NCBI RefSeq assembly: GCF_016342705.1
Contig: NZ_JAEINV010000008.1
Location: forward strand, 1 to 64,000
DNA length: 64,000 bases
Origin: Lutibacter sp.
GTDB lineage: Bacteria; Bacteroidota; Bacteroidia; Flavobacteriales; Flavobacteriaceae
Direction: 5' to 3'
The position numbers were made by a program, and so were the translations under genes. The notes under the pieces are model-generated. The model was not told the origin of the DNA, made no database searches, and saw nothing but the letters and a program-made list of their open reading frames with translations. This document shows, piece after piece, positions 35,296 to 45,624 of this stretch; the first letter of the stretch is position 1, and every line of letters begins with the position of its first letter.

Positions 35296-36225
35296 ATGAA
35301 GAATTCTAAAAACCCTATTTTAATTGTTGTTGCTTTTTTTTCAATTTATGTAATTTGGGGATCTACCTATTTGCTAAATAAAATTGCCGTAACAGAATTA
35401 CCGCCATTTATGTTAGCTGGTATGCGTTTTTTAATGGCGAGCGTGCTTATTTTTATCATTGCTAAAATAATAGGACTTAAATTAAGTATTACAAAAGTTC
35501 AATTAAAAAACACCACTATTGCAGGTTTTCTGTTTCTAACTTTTGGTAACGGTGTTGTTGTTTGGGCGTTAAAATATGTAGACAGTAGTTTTGCTGCGTT
35601 ACAAGTTTCTGCGCAACCTTTAATTGTATTATTAATGATGCGTTTTTTAGAAGGTAAAAAAATTCAGGCAATGTCCATTATTGGAGTTTTTCTTGGGATT
35701 ATTGGCATCTTTTTATTGGTTAGTCAAAAGGGAATGATCACCAAAGAAGGAATGACTATGGGAATGGTGATGATTTTTGTATGTATGTTAAGTTGGGGTT
35801 ATGGTAGCTTATTTGTTACCAAAGCGGATTTACCCTCCAATTTTTTCGTAAACACGGGGTATCAGATGCTAACGGGTGGAAGTATGTTGTTAATTGGAAG
35901 CCTTGCATTTGGTGAATCTTGGTCAAATCCAATAGACTGGAGCTTAAAGGTGCAATTATCCATGGCAGGTTTAATTATTTTTGGAAGTATAGTTGCTTTT
36001 ACCTCTTTTAATTATTTGCTAAAAACGGTTTCACCTGAAAAAGTAGCAACATCTAACTATGTAAATCCAATCATAGCCATGCTATTAGGTTGGTATTTTT
36101 TAAATGAACCCATAACAGTGCAGTCTGTTATTGCTGCTTTTATTTTGCTCTCGGGCGTTTACTTTATTAATACTAAAAAGAAAATGGTGATGTATGCTAG
36201 ATTTAAGCGTCAAAAAACTGTATAA
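35296..36225 (+). CDS. EamA/DMT family permease
   Basis: A 309-residue inner-membrane protein with ten hydrophobic segments in two EamA repeats (about 8-140 and 155-290). WGSTYLLNKIAVTELPP near the N-terminus and the PIIAMLLGWYFLNEPIT segment are typical of RhaT/EamA drug-metabolite transporters. The substrate cannot be told from the sequence; relatives export amino acids or metabolites. It is a single gene between two minus-strand units. Confidence 0.92.
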   Translation: MKNSKNPILIVVAFFSIYVIWGSTYLLNKIAVTELPPFMLAGMRFLMASVLIFIIAKIIGLKLSITKVQLKNTTIAGFLFLTFGNGVVVWALKYVDSSFAALQVSAQPLIVLLMMRFLEGKKIQAMSIIGVFLGIIGIFLLVSQKGMITKEGMTMGMVMIFVCMLSWGYGSLFVTKADLPSNFFVNTGYQMLTGGSMLLIGSLAFGESWSNPIDWSLKVQLSMAGLIIFGSIVAFTSFNYLLKTVSPEKVATSNYVNPIIAMLLGWYFLNEPITVQSVIAAFILLSGVYFINTKKKMVMYARFKRQKTV

Positions 36226-36334
36226 AATACCATGGGAAAATAGTCATTGTCTATAAACTTAGGAACAAAAATTCCCTTTTATTAAAGTGGTTTTAGTGTT
36301 TAAAGATAAATTAAACGTTTAGGAGTTGAGATTG

Positions 36335-37039
36335 TTAAATTTCAAAATTAAGTCCTTCCGCAATAAGTTCATCAAATTTTTCTTTATTAAATGCATACAA
36401 AAAAGCTCCTTTTTTAGAACCCGATTTGTCTTTTTTATTGGTTTTGGTTAAAATATCTAACGATAATATTTTTTTCCGGAAGTTTCTAGCGTCCAATTCC
36501 CGTTGGTAAATACTTTCGTATAAAATTTGTAATTCGGGAATAGTAAAATATGCTGGTAATAAATTAAAACCTATAGGTTGGTGTTTTGCATTTGTTCTTA
36601 ATTGTTTAATGGCATCAGATACCATTTGACCATGGTCAAAAATTAATTCGGGTACATCATCTAAATCAAACCAATGTGCATCGTATTTCTCAACACTTTC
36701 TAATTCAAATTTATCTACACTAATTAAACTATAATAAACAACAGAAATTACTCTTCCAGCAATGTCTCTATATACGTCACCATAAGTTTTTAGTTGCTCT
36801 AAATAAATATCTTGTAAACCAGTTGATTCAAATAAAATCTGTTTTGCGCCATCATCAATAGATTGGTCATTTTTTATAAACGCACCAATTAAAGACCATA
36901 AACCTTTGGATGGTTCAACTTTTCTTTTAAACAGTAATAATTTTAGTTTTTTAGAATCAAAGCCAAAAATAATACAGTCTACAGCCACTAAAATGTTTTG
37001 TTGTGCAGTATAAATATTAGTGTTATTTATTAATTTCAT
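36335..37039 (-). CDS. Nudix-domain transcriptional regulator (NrtR/AraR-like)
   Basis: A 234-residue protein from the ATG at 37039 (an upstream in-frame start at 37123 adds an unrelated hydrophobic stretch). Residues about 12-150 are a Nudix fold and about 155-230 a winged-helix DNA-binding domain, the architecture of NrtR-type regulators, which in Bacteroidota include sugar-responsive AraR-like proteins. The Nudix box GAFIKNDQSIDDGAKQILFESTG-type region lacks the canonical REUxEE residues (KQILFES instead). It probably senses a ligand rather than hydrolysing nucleotides. Target genes are not obvious here; it is divergent from rfbA. Confidence 0.85.
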   Translation of the reverse strand: MKLINNTNIYTAQQNILVAVDCIIFGFDSKKLKLLLFKRKVEPSKGLWSLIGAFIKNDQSIDDGAKQILFESTGLQDIYLEQLKTYGDVYRDIAGRVISVVYYSLISVDKFELESVEKYDAHWFDLDDVPELIFDHGQMVSDAIKQLRTNAKHQPIGFNLLPAYFTIPELQILYESIYQRELDARNFRKKILSLDILTKTNKKDKSGSKKGAFLYAFNKEKFDELIAEGLNFEI

Positions 37040-37236
37040 AAAGGCATCTTTTTGTAAAAGTAATAAAATGTAATCATAACAGTTTAAAAAAATAAGAGAG
37101 CTGTCATAAAATATATAAAACAAATGGCTTATTATAATTAGTGTAAGTAATAATTGGCATGGTTAAATTGCTGATTGATTGCAAGGATATTCAGTTAGAA
37201 TTGGTTAATTTCGCACAATATAATATTGAATTAGAT

Positions 37237-38109
37237 ATGAAAGGAATTATTTTAGCTGGAGGCTCAGGAACTAGATTGTATCCAATCACTAAAGGAACCT
37301 CAAAACAATTGTTGTCTATTTACGATAAACCAATGGTTTACTATCCTTTATCTATTTTAATGTTAGCCGGAATCACAGAGGTTTTAATAATTTCAACGCC
37401 ACAAGATTTACCAAATTTTAAAAAATTATTTGGAGATGGATCTTCTGTTGGAATGCAGTTTTCTTATATAGAACAACCTTCACCAGATGGTTTAGCCCAA
37501 GCATTTATTTTAGGTGAAGCATTTATTGGAAATGATGATGTTTGTTTAATATTAGGGGATAATATTTTTTATGGTGCTGGTATAGAAAATTTATTAGAAG
37601 ATGCGTTAAAAACGGTTGCAGACGAACAAAAAGCGGCCATTTTTGGATATTATGTGCAAGATCCGGAACGTTATGGTGTTGCTGAATTTGATGCCAAAGG
37701 CAATGTAATTTCTATTGAAGAAAAACCGGTAGCGCCCAAAAGTAGTTATGCGGTAGTGGGGCTGTATTTTTATCCGAATAATGTTGTTGAAATTGCTAAA
37801 AATATTAAACCAAGTGCACGCGGTGAGTTAGAAATAACTACGGTAAATCAAACGTATTTGAGTAGTAAAAATTTAAAATTGAATAAAATGGGTAGAGGGT
37901 ATGCTTGGCTAGATACAGGCACGCAAGATTCTCTATTAGAAGCATCTAATTTTATTCAAACTATAGAAAAAAGGCAAGGTTTAAAAATAGCTTGTATTGA
38001 AGAAATTGCGTTTGAAAAAGGCTATATTTCAAAAGAGCAATTACTTGCTATTGCAGCAGAATATAAAGGCAATGATTACGGGAAGTATTTAATGAAATTG
38101 GTAAAATAG
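37237..38109 (+). CDS. rfbA: Glucose-1-phosphate thymidylyltransferase
   Basis: Makes dTDP-glucose, the first step of dTDP-L-rhamnose synthesis. From the ATG at 37237 the protein is 290 residues and starts with [16 protein letters not shown], the nucleotide-binding loop. A longer frame from 37159 adds 26 unrelated residues and is rejected. [28 protein letters not shown] and [11 protein letters not shown] are all typical of RfbA. It opens the polysaccharide locus and the rfbACDB set. Confidence 0.97.
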   Translation: MKGIILAGGSGTRLYPITKGTSKQLLSIYDKPMVYYPLSILMLAGITEVLIISTPQDLPNFKKLFGDGSSVGMQFSYIEQPSPDGLAQAFILGEAFIGNDDVCLILGDNIFYGAGIENLLEDALKTVADEQKAAIFGYYVQDPERYGVAEFDAKGNVISIEEKPVAPKSSYAVVGLYFYPNNVVEIAKNIKPSARGELEITTVNQTYLSSKNLKLNKMGRGYAWLDTGTQDSLLEASNFIQTIEKRQGLKIACIEEIAFEKGYISKEQLLAIAAEYKGNDYGKYLMKLVK

Positions 38110-38182
38110 AAAGGTCAAAACATCAAAAAAATGAGTAAATCACTATATCCTATAAACTTTAGCCTTTAAACTTGTAAAATCT

Positions 38183-38755
38183 ATGGAATTTATAAAAACA
38201 GAAATACCTGATGTTGTTATTTGTAAACCAACAATTATAAATGATGAAAGAGGTTATTTTTTTGAATCATTTAAAAAAGAAGCACTTGAAAAGGCCTTAG
38301 GATATCCATTACATTTTATTCAAGATAACGAAGCAAAATCAACCAAAGGAGTTTTACGAGGATTACATTACCAATTACCACCATTTGCTCAAACAAAATT
38401 AGTACGCGTAATTCAGGGAAGTGTGTTAGATATTGTTGTTGATATTAGAAAGGATTCCTCAACTTTCGGAAAACAAGTGGCTATTGAGTTAAATGATGAA
38501 AATAAATGGCAATTGTTAGTTCCAAAGGGATTTGCACACGGCTATTTAGTTTTGAGTGATACCGCTATTTTTAGCTATAAAGTTGATAATTATTACAATA
38601 AGGAAAGTGAACGCGGAATTATTTACAACGATAAACAATTAAATATTAATTGGAATTTTCCTGAAAATGAACTCATTATTTCTGAAAAAGACACCAAACA
38701 ACCTATTTTTGCAAAGGCAGATGTATTTGAAAAAGCCACTATTATAAATGAGTAA
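38183..38755 (+). CDS. rfbC: dTDP-4-dehydrorhamnose 3,5-epimerase
   Basis: A 190-residue cupin epimerase of the dTDP-L-rhamnose pathway. FFESFKKEALE, RGLHYQLPPFAQTKLVRV (catalytic His in GLHYQ) and PKGFAHGYLVLSD are diagnostic. Its end overlaps the rfbD start by eight bases. Confidence 0.97.
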   Translation: MEFIKTEIPDVVICKPTIINDERGYFFESFKKEALEKALGYPLHFIQDNEAKSTKGVLRGLHYQLPPFAQTKLVRVIQGSVLDIVVDIRKDSSTFGKQVAIELNDENKWQLLVPKGFAHGYLVLSDTAIFSYKVDNYYNKESERGIIYNDKQLNINWNFPENELIISEKDTKQPIFAKADVFEKATIINE

Positions 38756-39608
38756 TATTTTAGTAACAGGCTCAAAAGGGCAACTTGGAACAGAATTGTC
38801 GGCTATAAATAGTCAGTTTCCTCATTTTAAATTGTTTTTAACAGATAAAGATGCGTTAGATATTACCAATTTTAATGCTGTTGAAAATTTCATTATAAAA
38901 AATAAGATTAAAGCTATTATAAATTGTGCAGCATATACCAATGTAGATAAAGCTGAAGAGGAGGTTGAAGTAGCTAACAAAATAAATTTTGAAGCCGTTA
39001 AAAACCTAGCTGAAATTACCAAAAAACACGCTTTAAAATTAATACATATATCAACCGATTATGTGTTTGATGGTATTTCTGAAATACCCTATAAAGAAAC
39101 GGCTACCACAAATCCCCAAAATCAATATGGGAAGTCTAAAGCATTGGGAGAAAAAGCGTTGATAGCAGTGAACCCTAAAAATACAATAATTATCAGAACC
39201 TCTTGGTTGTATGCAGTTTCAGGACATAATTTTGTAAAAACCATCTTAAAATTAAGTAAAGAGCAAAGTGAAATAAAGGTGGTTAATGATCAAATTGGTT
39301 CACCCACAAATGCAAAAGATTTAGCAGTAGTACTCTTGACTGTTTTACCTAAAATTGAGCATAAAAATGTTGAAATTTACCAGTATTCAAATCAAGGATC
39401 GTGTAGTTGGTTTCAATTTGCTCAAGAAATAGTGCAGCAAACAAACAGTAATTGTACCGTTTTACCAACAACATCAAAAGAATTTAATTCAAAAGCGTAT
39501 CGGCCAAATTTCAGTTTATTAAATACTGAAAAAATTAAAAATACGTTTCAAATAAAGATTCCTACTTGGCAAGAATCGTTAAAAGAATGTTTAAAACAAC
39601 TAACGTAA
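38748..39608 (+). CDS. rfbD: dTDP-4-dehydrorhamnose reductase
   Basis: A 286-residue short-chain reductase that completes dTDP-L-rhamnose. VTGSKGQLGTEL is the cofactor loop. INCAAYTNVDKAE and the active-site STDYVFDG with YGKSKALGE are conserved. It overlaps rfbC and is followed within 11 bases by rfbB. Confidence 0.97.
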   Translation: MSNILVTGSKGQLGTELSAINSQFPHFKLFLTDKDALDITNFNAVENFIIKNKIKAIINCAAYTNVDKAEEEVEVANKINFEAVKNLAEITKKHALKLIHISTDYVFDGISEIPYKETATTNPQNQYGKSKALGEKALIAVNPKNTIIIRTSWLYAVSGHNFVKTILKLSKEQSEIKVVNDQIGSPTNAKDLAVVLLTVLPKIEHKNVEIYQYSNQGSCSWFQFAQEIVQQTNSNCTVLPTTSKEFNSKAYRPNFSLLNTEKIKNTFQIKIPTWQESLKECLKQLT

Positions 39609-39619
39609 AAGAATTATTT

Positions 39620-40633
39620 ATGAAATCAATTTTAATTACAGGAGGCGCAGGTTTTATTGGCTCAAATTTAGTAGAAATGTTACTAAAAAAGTATCCAACC
39701 TATAAATTTGTGGTGTTAGATTTATTAACCTACGCAGGAGATTTACATAATTTAAATGAGGTTAAAAAAGCCAAAAATTTTACGTTTGTAAATGGTAATA
39801 TTTGCGATAGAAGCTTGGTAGAGCGTATTTTTCAGCACTATTATATTAATAATGTTATTCATTTAGCGGCGGAATCTCACGTAGATAATTCAATTTCAGA
39901 TCCAGGAGTTTTTATTGAAACTAATGTAAAAGGAACGTTTACTTTAGTAGATGTAGCCTATAAATATTGGATGGAAAAACCTTTTGTTGTTAAAAATGGT
40001 TTTGAAGAAAGTCGGTTTTTACACGTGTCAACAGATGAAGTGTATGGCACTTTAGGAAAAACAGGCTTGTTTACCGAGCAAACTCCGTATGCACCAAATT
40101 CACCATACAGCGCATCTAAAGCAAGTAGCGATTTTATTGTGCGAAGTTACCATCATACCTACGGAATGAATACCGTAATTACCAATTGCTCCAATAATTA
40201 TGGTCCAAAGCAACACGATGAGAAGTTAATACCTACAGTCATTAGAAAAGCATTGGCAGGTGAAAATATTCCTATTTATGGCGATGGAAGCAACGTGAGA
40301 GATTGGTTATATGTAGCCGATCATTGTAGCGGAATTGATACTGCTTTTCATAAAGGAGAAAATGGTGAAGTGTATAATATTGGAGGAAAAAATGAACAAA
40401 ACAATAATTACATTGCCGCTAAAATTTGTGAACTATTAGATGAAATACATCCGTTAAAAACGGGAAGTTATAAAAATCAAATTTCGTTTGTAGCAGATCG
40501 TGCTGGTCACGATTTTAGATATGCTATTGATGCTAGTAAAATTGAAAATGAATTAGGTTGGAAAGCCAATGAGAATTTTGATTCTGGAATTGAGAAAACT
40601 GTTAAATGGTATTTAGAAAAGTATAAGGAGTGA
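39620..40633 (+). CDS. rfbB: dTDP-glucose 4,6-dehydratase
   Basis: A 337-residue extended short-chain dehydrogenase, second step of the rhamnose pathway. ITGGAGFIGSNLVE, HLAAESHVDNSI, STDEVYGTL and YSASKASSDFIV are the family motifs. The start at 39620 lies at the cofactor loop; the frame extends back to 39566 only through overlap with rfbD. Confidence 0.97.
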   Translation: MKSILITGGAGFIGSNLVEMLLKKYPTYKFVVLDLLTYAGDLHNLNEVKKAKNFTFVNGNICDRSLVERIFQHYYINNVIHLAAESHVDNSISDPGVFIETNVKGTFTLVDVAYKYWMEKPFVVKNGFEESRFLHVSTDEVYGTLGKTGLFTEQTPYAPNSPYSASKASSDFIVRSYHHTYGMNTVITNCSNNYGPKQHDEKLIPTVIRKALAGENIPIYGDGSNVRDWLYVADHCSGIDTAFHKGENGEVYNIGGKNEQNNNYIAAKICELLDEIHPLKTGSYKNQISFVADRAGHDFRYAIDASKIENELGWKANENFDSGIEKTVKWYLEKYKE

Positions 40634-40681
40634 AGAGTGAAGAGTGAGAAGTTGAAAGTAGCTCGCACGGAGCCCATTTGA

Positions 40682-40712
40682 AACGACATCCTGAACTTGT
40701 TTCAGTAACTGC
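40682..40712. repeat. Dispersed intergenic repeat
   Basis: The stretch tcctgaacttgtttcag is related to the copy at 16705-16742. It lies between rfbB and the nucleotide-sugar dehydrogenase gene. Confidence 0.45.
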
Positions 40713-40754
40713 TTCAAAAAAGTTGATTACCAAAGAATACGTAAAAAAGGATAC

Positions 40755-42038
40755 ATGAAAGAAAACAATAAAATAGCAATAATAGGTTTAGGGTATGTTG
40801 GTTTGCCATTAGCCAGATTGTTTGCTACAAAATATCCAGTTGTTGGATTTGATATAAACATCAAAAGGATTGAAGAACTGAAGCAAGGAATTGATGATAC
40901 TTTAGAAATAGAAAAAGAGTTACTTCAGAAAGTACTAGTAAACAAATCAACAGGGGAAAATGGCTTATTTTGCTCTTCTGAAATTTCGGATATTAAAGCT
41001 TGTAAGTATTATGTAGTTACCGTTCCAACACCGGTAGATAAAAATAACAAGCCAGATTTAACACCTTTAGTTAAAGCCAGTGAAACTGTTGGGAAGGTCT
41101 TAAAAAAGGGAGCTATAGTCATTTATGAATCTACCGTATATCCTGGTGCAACAGAAGAAATTTGTGTGCCAATTTTAGAAGAAGTTTCAGGATTACAATT
41201 CAACAAAGATTTTTTTGTAGGCTATTCACCAGAACGCATTAATCCGGGAGATAAAGAACATACCGTTGAAAAAATATTAAAAGTGACTTCAGGTTCTACA
41301 CCTGAAATTGGTGAGAAAGTAAACCAATTATATGCATCTGTAATTATAGCAGGTACACATTTAGCACCTACTATAAAAGTGGCCGAAGCTGCCAAAGTAA
41401 TAGAAAATTCGCAACGAGATATTAATATTGCTTTTGTAAATGAATTAGCCAAAATATTTAATATTCTAAATATTGATACTCAAGCAGTGTTAGAAGCTGC
41501 AGGAACAAAATGGAACTTTTTACCTTTTAAACCAGGCTTGGTTGGCGGACATTGTATTGGTGTAGACCCATATTATTTGGCGCAAAAAGCACAAGAAGTG
41601 GGCTATCATCCTGAAATTATTTTAGCAGGAAGAAGAGTAAATGACAGCATGGGCTTATTTGTCGCTTCTGAAGTCATAAAATTAATGGTGAAAAGTAATA
41701 TCGAAATTAAGAAATCTAAAGTATTGGTATTAGGCATTACCTTTAAAGAAAATTGTCCCGATGTTAGAAATACAAAGGTAATTGATGTTATAAAAAACCT
41801 ACAAGACTTTGGAAGTGAAGTAGTTATTTTTGATCCTTGGGCAAATCCAGAAGAAGTAAAGCTAGAATACAACGTAGCAACCGTTAAAAATATGCCTCAA
41901 AATAAGTTTGATGGAATTGTATTAACAGTGGCGCACAAAGAATTCTTACAGATAGATTTAGAAAAGTATTTAAAGAAAAACGGTGTTATTTATGATGTAA
42001 AAGGTGTGTTGAAAGGAAAAGTAGATGGGAAGTTGTAA
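40755..42038 (+). CDS. UDP-N-acetylhexosamine 6-dehydrogenase (WbpA/TviB type)
   Basis: A 427-residue nucleotide-sugar dehydrogenase that oxidises C6 to a uronic acid. AIIGLGYVGLPLA (Rossmann loop), VTVPTPVD, YESTVYPGATEEICVP, YSPERINPGD and the catalytic-Cys motif GGHCIGVDPYYL are intact. The E-A-A-K-V-I-E-N and ERINPGD motifs fit the N-acetylhexosamine (WbpA, WbpO, TviB) branch rather than UDP-glucose dehydrogenase. It probably makes an acidic sugar for the oxidoreductase two genes on. Confidence 0.9.
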   Translation: MKENNKIAIIGLGYVGLPLARLFATKYPVVGFDINIKRIEELKQGIDDTLEIEKELLQKVLVNKSTGENGLFCSSEISDIKACKYYVVTVPTPVDKNNKPDLTPLVKASETVGKVLKKGAIVIYESTVYPGATEEICVPILEEVSGLQFNKDFFVGYSPERINPGDKEHTVEKILKVTSGSTPEIGEKVNQLYASVIIAGTHLAPTIKVAEAAKVIENSQRDINIAFVNELAKIFNILNIDTQAVLEAAGTKWNFLPFKPGLVGGHCIGVDPYYLAQKAQEVGYHPEIILAGRRVNDSMGLFVASEVIKLMVKSNIEIKKSKVLVLGITFKENCPDVRNTKVIDVIKNLQDFGSEVVIFDPWANPEEVKLEYNVATVKNMPQNKFDGIVLTVAHKEFLQIDLEKYLKKNGVIYDVKGVLKGKVDGKL

Positions 42039-42069
42039 GCGTCTTGAAGTCTCGCTTCGCATTTATTGC

Positions 42070-42222
42070 CTTGCGGTCTTGCAGTCGTTTTGTCTCGGTT
42101 CGCTCTTGTTGAAGAACACAAAGTAAATAAATCAACTAAAGAATGGTACAAATAAGTTAAGAAATATAAATAAATAAAAGCACTGCAAGACTGCACAATC
42201 CCACGACAGCAGGACCGCACGA
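42070..42222. repeat. Short repeats left of the four-helix gene
   Basis: A segment ttgcggtcttgcagtcgttt (42071-42090) is an inverted copy of the array on the other side of the four-helix gene. At 42181-42220 an eight-base period is visible (cactgcaa, gactgcac, aatcccac, gacagcag, gaccgcac). Confidence 0.5.
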
Positions 42223-42237
42223 TAAATATAGAAAAAA

Positions 42238-42603
42238 ATGGCTACAATTAAAGATTTTGAAGAATTAGAAGTGTGGAAATCCTCTAGAGTATTATCTAAA
42301 CAGGTATATTTAGATTTTAAAGAGAATAGGGATTACGGTTTTCGAGATCAAATTCAAAGATGTGCTGTTTCTGTAATGAATAATATTGCAGAAGGATTTT
42401 GCAGGAATGGAGATAAAGAATTTCATCAGTTTTTAAATATAGCGAAAGCTTCTTGTGGCGAATTAAAAAGCATGTATTATTTAGCAGAAGATATAGAATA
42501 TATAAATAAGGATATCGCGAATGAAAGGAGATTGCAAGCAAATCAATTAATGAATGGTATAGGTGAGTTTATGCAATACCTTAGAAAAACAAATAAAAAA
42601 TAA
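42238..42603 (+). CDS. Four-helix bundle protein (23S rRNA intervening-sequence family)
   Basis: A 121-residue helical protein of the S23 family. It has FEELEVWKSSRVLSKQVY, the DQIQRCAVSVMNNIAEG core, and the FLNIAKASCGELKSMYYLAED helix. Such proteins were first seen in inserts of 23S rRNA genes and often appear between polysaccharide genes in Bacteroidota. Function is not known. Here the gene sits between two sugar-oxidation genes and is bracketed by eight-base repeats, so it may be a mobile or passenger element. Confidence 0.88.
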   Translation: MATIKDFEELEVWKSSRVLSKQVYLDFKENRDYGFRDQIQRCAVSVMNNIAEGFCRNGDKEFHQFLNIAKASCGELKSMYYLAEDIEYINKDIANERRLQANQLMNGIGEFMQYLRKTNKK

Positions 42604-42607
42604 TTAA

Positions 42608-43627
<1,020 letters not shown>

Positions 43628-44136
43628 GTAAGCATTTATTAAAACGATGCCTCGTCACTTCAAGTGATTTTATAAAGCGAGGCGAAATAAAATTGTAGTG
43701 AGAAGCGTTCAGTACTAATGCTTGATACACCAACGTTGCATACGGTACTAGAACTGATGTTAGTTCGTCACTTTAAGTGGTTTTAAGAAATGAAATAGAG
43801 TAAAATTGTATTGATAAGTAATTGTAATTAAATCTTAGTACAGCTCCGTTGCGCTGAGGAACTCAACCAGAGGAGAAATACGTCACTTCGAGTGGTTTCA
43901 CGAAATGAAATAAAGTGAAATTGTATCGATAAGTAATTGTAATTAAATCTTAATACAGCTCCGTTGCGTTGAGGAACTCAACCAGAGGAGAAATACGTCA
44001 CTTCGAGTGGTTTCACGAAATGAAATAGAGTGAAATTGTATCGAGAAGTTACAGGTTTAATGAAACCCCAATTGGATGGGAAACTAGTAAAAAAACGGAA
44101 CCAAATTCAAATTAAATAAAAGAAAAAACAACCAAG
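43628..44136. repeat. Intergenic region with a 115-base tandem repeat
   Basis: A unit starting cgtcacttcgagtggttt repeats with exact 115-base spacing at 43766 (diverged), 43881 and 43996 (partial). It contains the dispersed element also found at 56.3 and 60.1 kb. There are no reading frames of note. It separates the sugar-synthesis block from the flippase block. Confidence 0.75.
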
Positions 44137-45624
44137 GTGAGTCAATTAAAAAAAGGAGCATTACTTTCCTACTTCACTATCTTTTTAACCAATATAATAG
44201 GGTTAGTTTTAACGCCTTTTATTATTAGAAGTATAGGTGATGCTGAATATGGCTTATACACTTTAATAGGTGCTTTTGTAGGATATATTAGTGTGTTAGA
44301 TTTTGGTTTAAACAATACTATTATAAGGTTTGTAGCCAAATACAGAGCAGAAAAAGATAAAAAGGGAGAAGAGAATTTTTTGGCAATTACCATGCTCATA
44401 TATGTTGTAATTTCAGTTGTAATAGCAATAATTGGAATTATACTTTATTTCAATTTAGATGTCTTATTTTCTAATTCTTTAACCTTAGATGAGATTGCCA
44501 AAGCAAAGGTGATGTTTATTATTCTAATTTTTAACTTGGTAATTACATTACCTGGTGGCGCATTTACCGCAATTTGTTCTGGCTACGAGCATTTTGTATT
44601 TCCAAGAACTATTAATATTATTAGGTATATTGTAAGATCGGTATTAGTTGTAGGTTTGTTACTTTATGGAGGTGATGCTATTGGTTTGGTAGTGTTAGAT
44701 ACTATTATGAATGTATTGGTGATTGTCTTTAATGGATACTATGTGTTTAAGAAACTTAAAGTAACGTTTAAATTGTATGAATTTCAATTGCCATTAGTAA
44801 AAGAAATTTTTTCATATTCTGTTTGGATATTTATATATGCATTAGTTTATAAAATGCAATGGAATGCTGGTCAAGTAGTGCTGGGTATGAATACTGACAC
44901 TGTTACAGTTGCAATTTATGCGGTTGGAATAATGTTAGGTGGATATTATGGGGCATTCGCAGGCGCTATAAATGGCTTGCTAGTACCAAAAGCCACTCAA
45001 ATGAGTGTACAAAAACGCTCAGGGACTGAATATACTAATGAAATGATTAAAATTGGGCGTCTCAATTCTTTTTTACTCTTTTTCATTTTAAATGGATTTA
45101 TACTTTTTGGTAAAGATTTTATCAATTTATGGTTAGGTGAATCTTATATAAATTCCTGGTATATTGCACTTTGTATTATGATTGTTATGTCGTTGCCACT
45201 TATACAAGCATTCGGAAATTCAATATTAGAAGCTAAAAAGAAAAATAGATTTAAATCTGTTTTGAGTTTAACTACCGTTGCTCTGGGTGTTTTTATAGGT
45301 TTTTATTTTAGTAAAATTTATGGAGTTTTTGGTGTTATTTTGCCACTGGTTCTTGCTATGGGATTTAATAGTTTAATTATGATATTTTATTATAAAAAAA
45401 TATTTGGTTTAAAGATTAGACAGTTTTTTATAAATACTTTGGGCAAAATTTTTCTAATTACAAGTGTTTTGGGTATTATATCTTATTTTATAATCATTTA
45501 TTTTCCTATTTTAAATTGGTTCGACTTATTTTTACAAATCTTCATTTATTCACTAGCTTATTCTTTGGTAGTTTATTTTGTAGTTTTAAATAAATTTGAA
45601 AAATCTTTGATTCTGACAAAATGA
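44137..45624 (+). CDS. wzx: Oligosaccharide flippase (Wzx type)
   Basis: A 495-residue polytopic membrane protein with about 12-14 hydrophobic segments, of the polysaccharide transport family. LSYFTIFLTNIIGLVLTPFI and SIGDAEYGLYTLIGAFVG open the protein as in Wzx. It would flip lipid-linked repeat units to the periplasm. The start is GTG at 44137. Its end overlaps the next gene by four bases (ATGA), starting a tightly packed run of genes. Confidence 0.9.
   Translation: MSQLKKGALLSYFTIFLTNIIGLVLTPFIIRSIGDAEYGLYTLIGAFVGYISVLDFGLNNTIIRFVAKYRAEKDKKGEENFLAITMLIYVVISVVIAIIGIILYFNLDVLFSNSLTLDEIAKAKVMFIILIFNLVITLPGGAFTAICSGYEHFVFPRTINIIRYIVRSVLVVGLLLYGGDAIGLVVLDTIMNVLVIVFNGYYVFKKLKVTFKLYEFQLPLVKEIFSYSVWIFIYALVYKMQWNAGQVVLGMNTDTVTVAIYAVGIMLGGYYGAFAGAINGLLVPKATQMSVQKRSGTEYTNEMIKIGRLNSFLLFFILNGFILFGKDFINLWLGESYINSWYIALCIMIVMSLPLIQAFGNSILEAKKKNRFKSVLSLTTVALGVFIGFYFSKIYGVFGVILPLVLAMGFNSLIMIFYYKKIFGLKIRQFFINTLGKIFLITSVLGIISYFIIIYFPILNWFDLFLQIFIYSLAYSLVVYFVVLNKFEKSLILTK

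Noticed and set aside
37124-37160. AT-rich inverted repeat (aatta/taatt) as an operator for the Nudix regulator
   Set aside because: Arms are only five AT bases long, expected by chance in this composition.
37159-37236. Longer N-terminus for RfbA
   Set aside because: The added 26 residues are not typical of the family, whose nucleotide-binding loop starts right after Met at 37237.
43766-44060. Possible CRISPR array
   Set aside because: The repeats are 115 bases long and directly adjacent, with no unique spacers and no cas genes.
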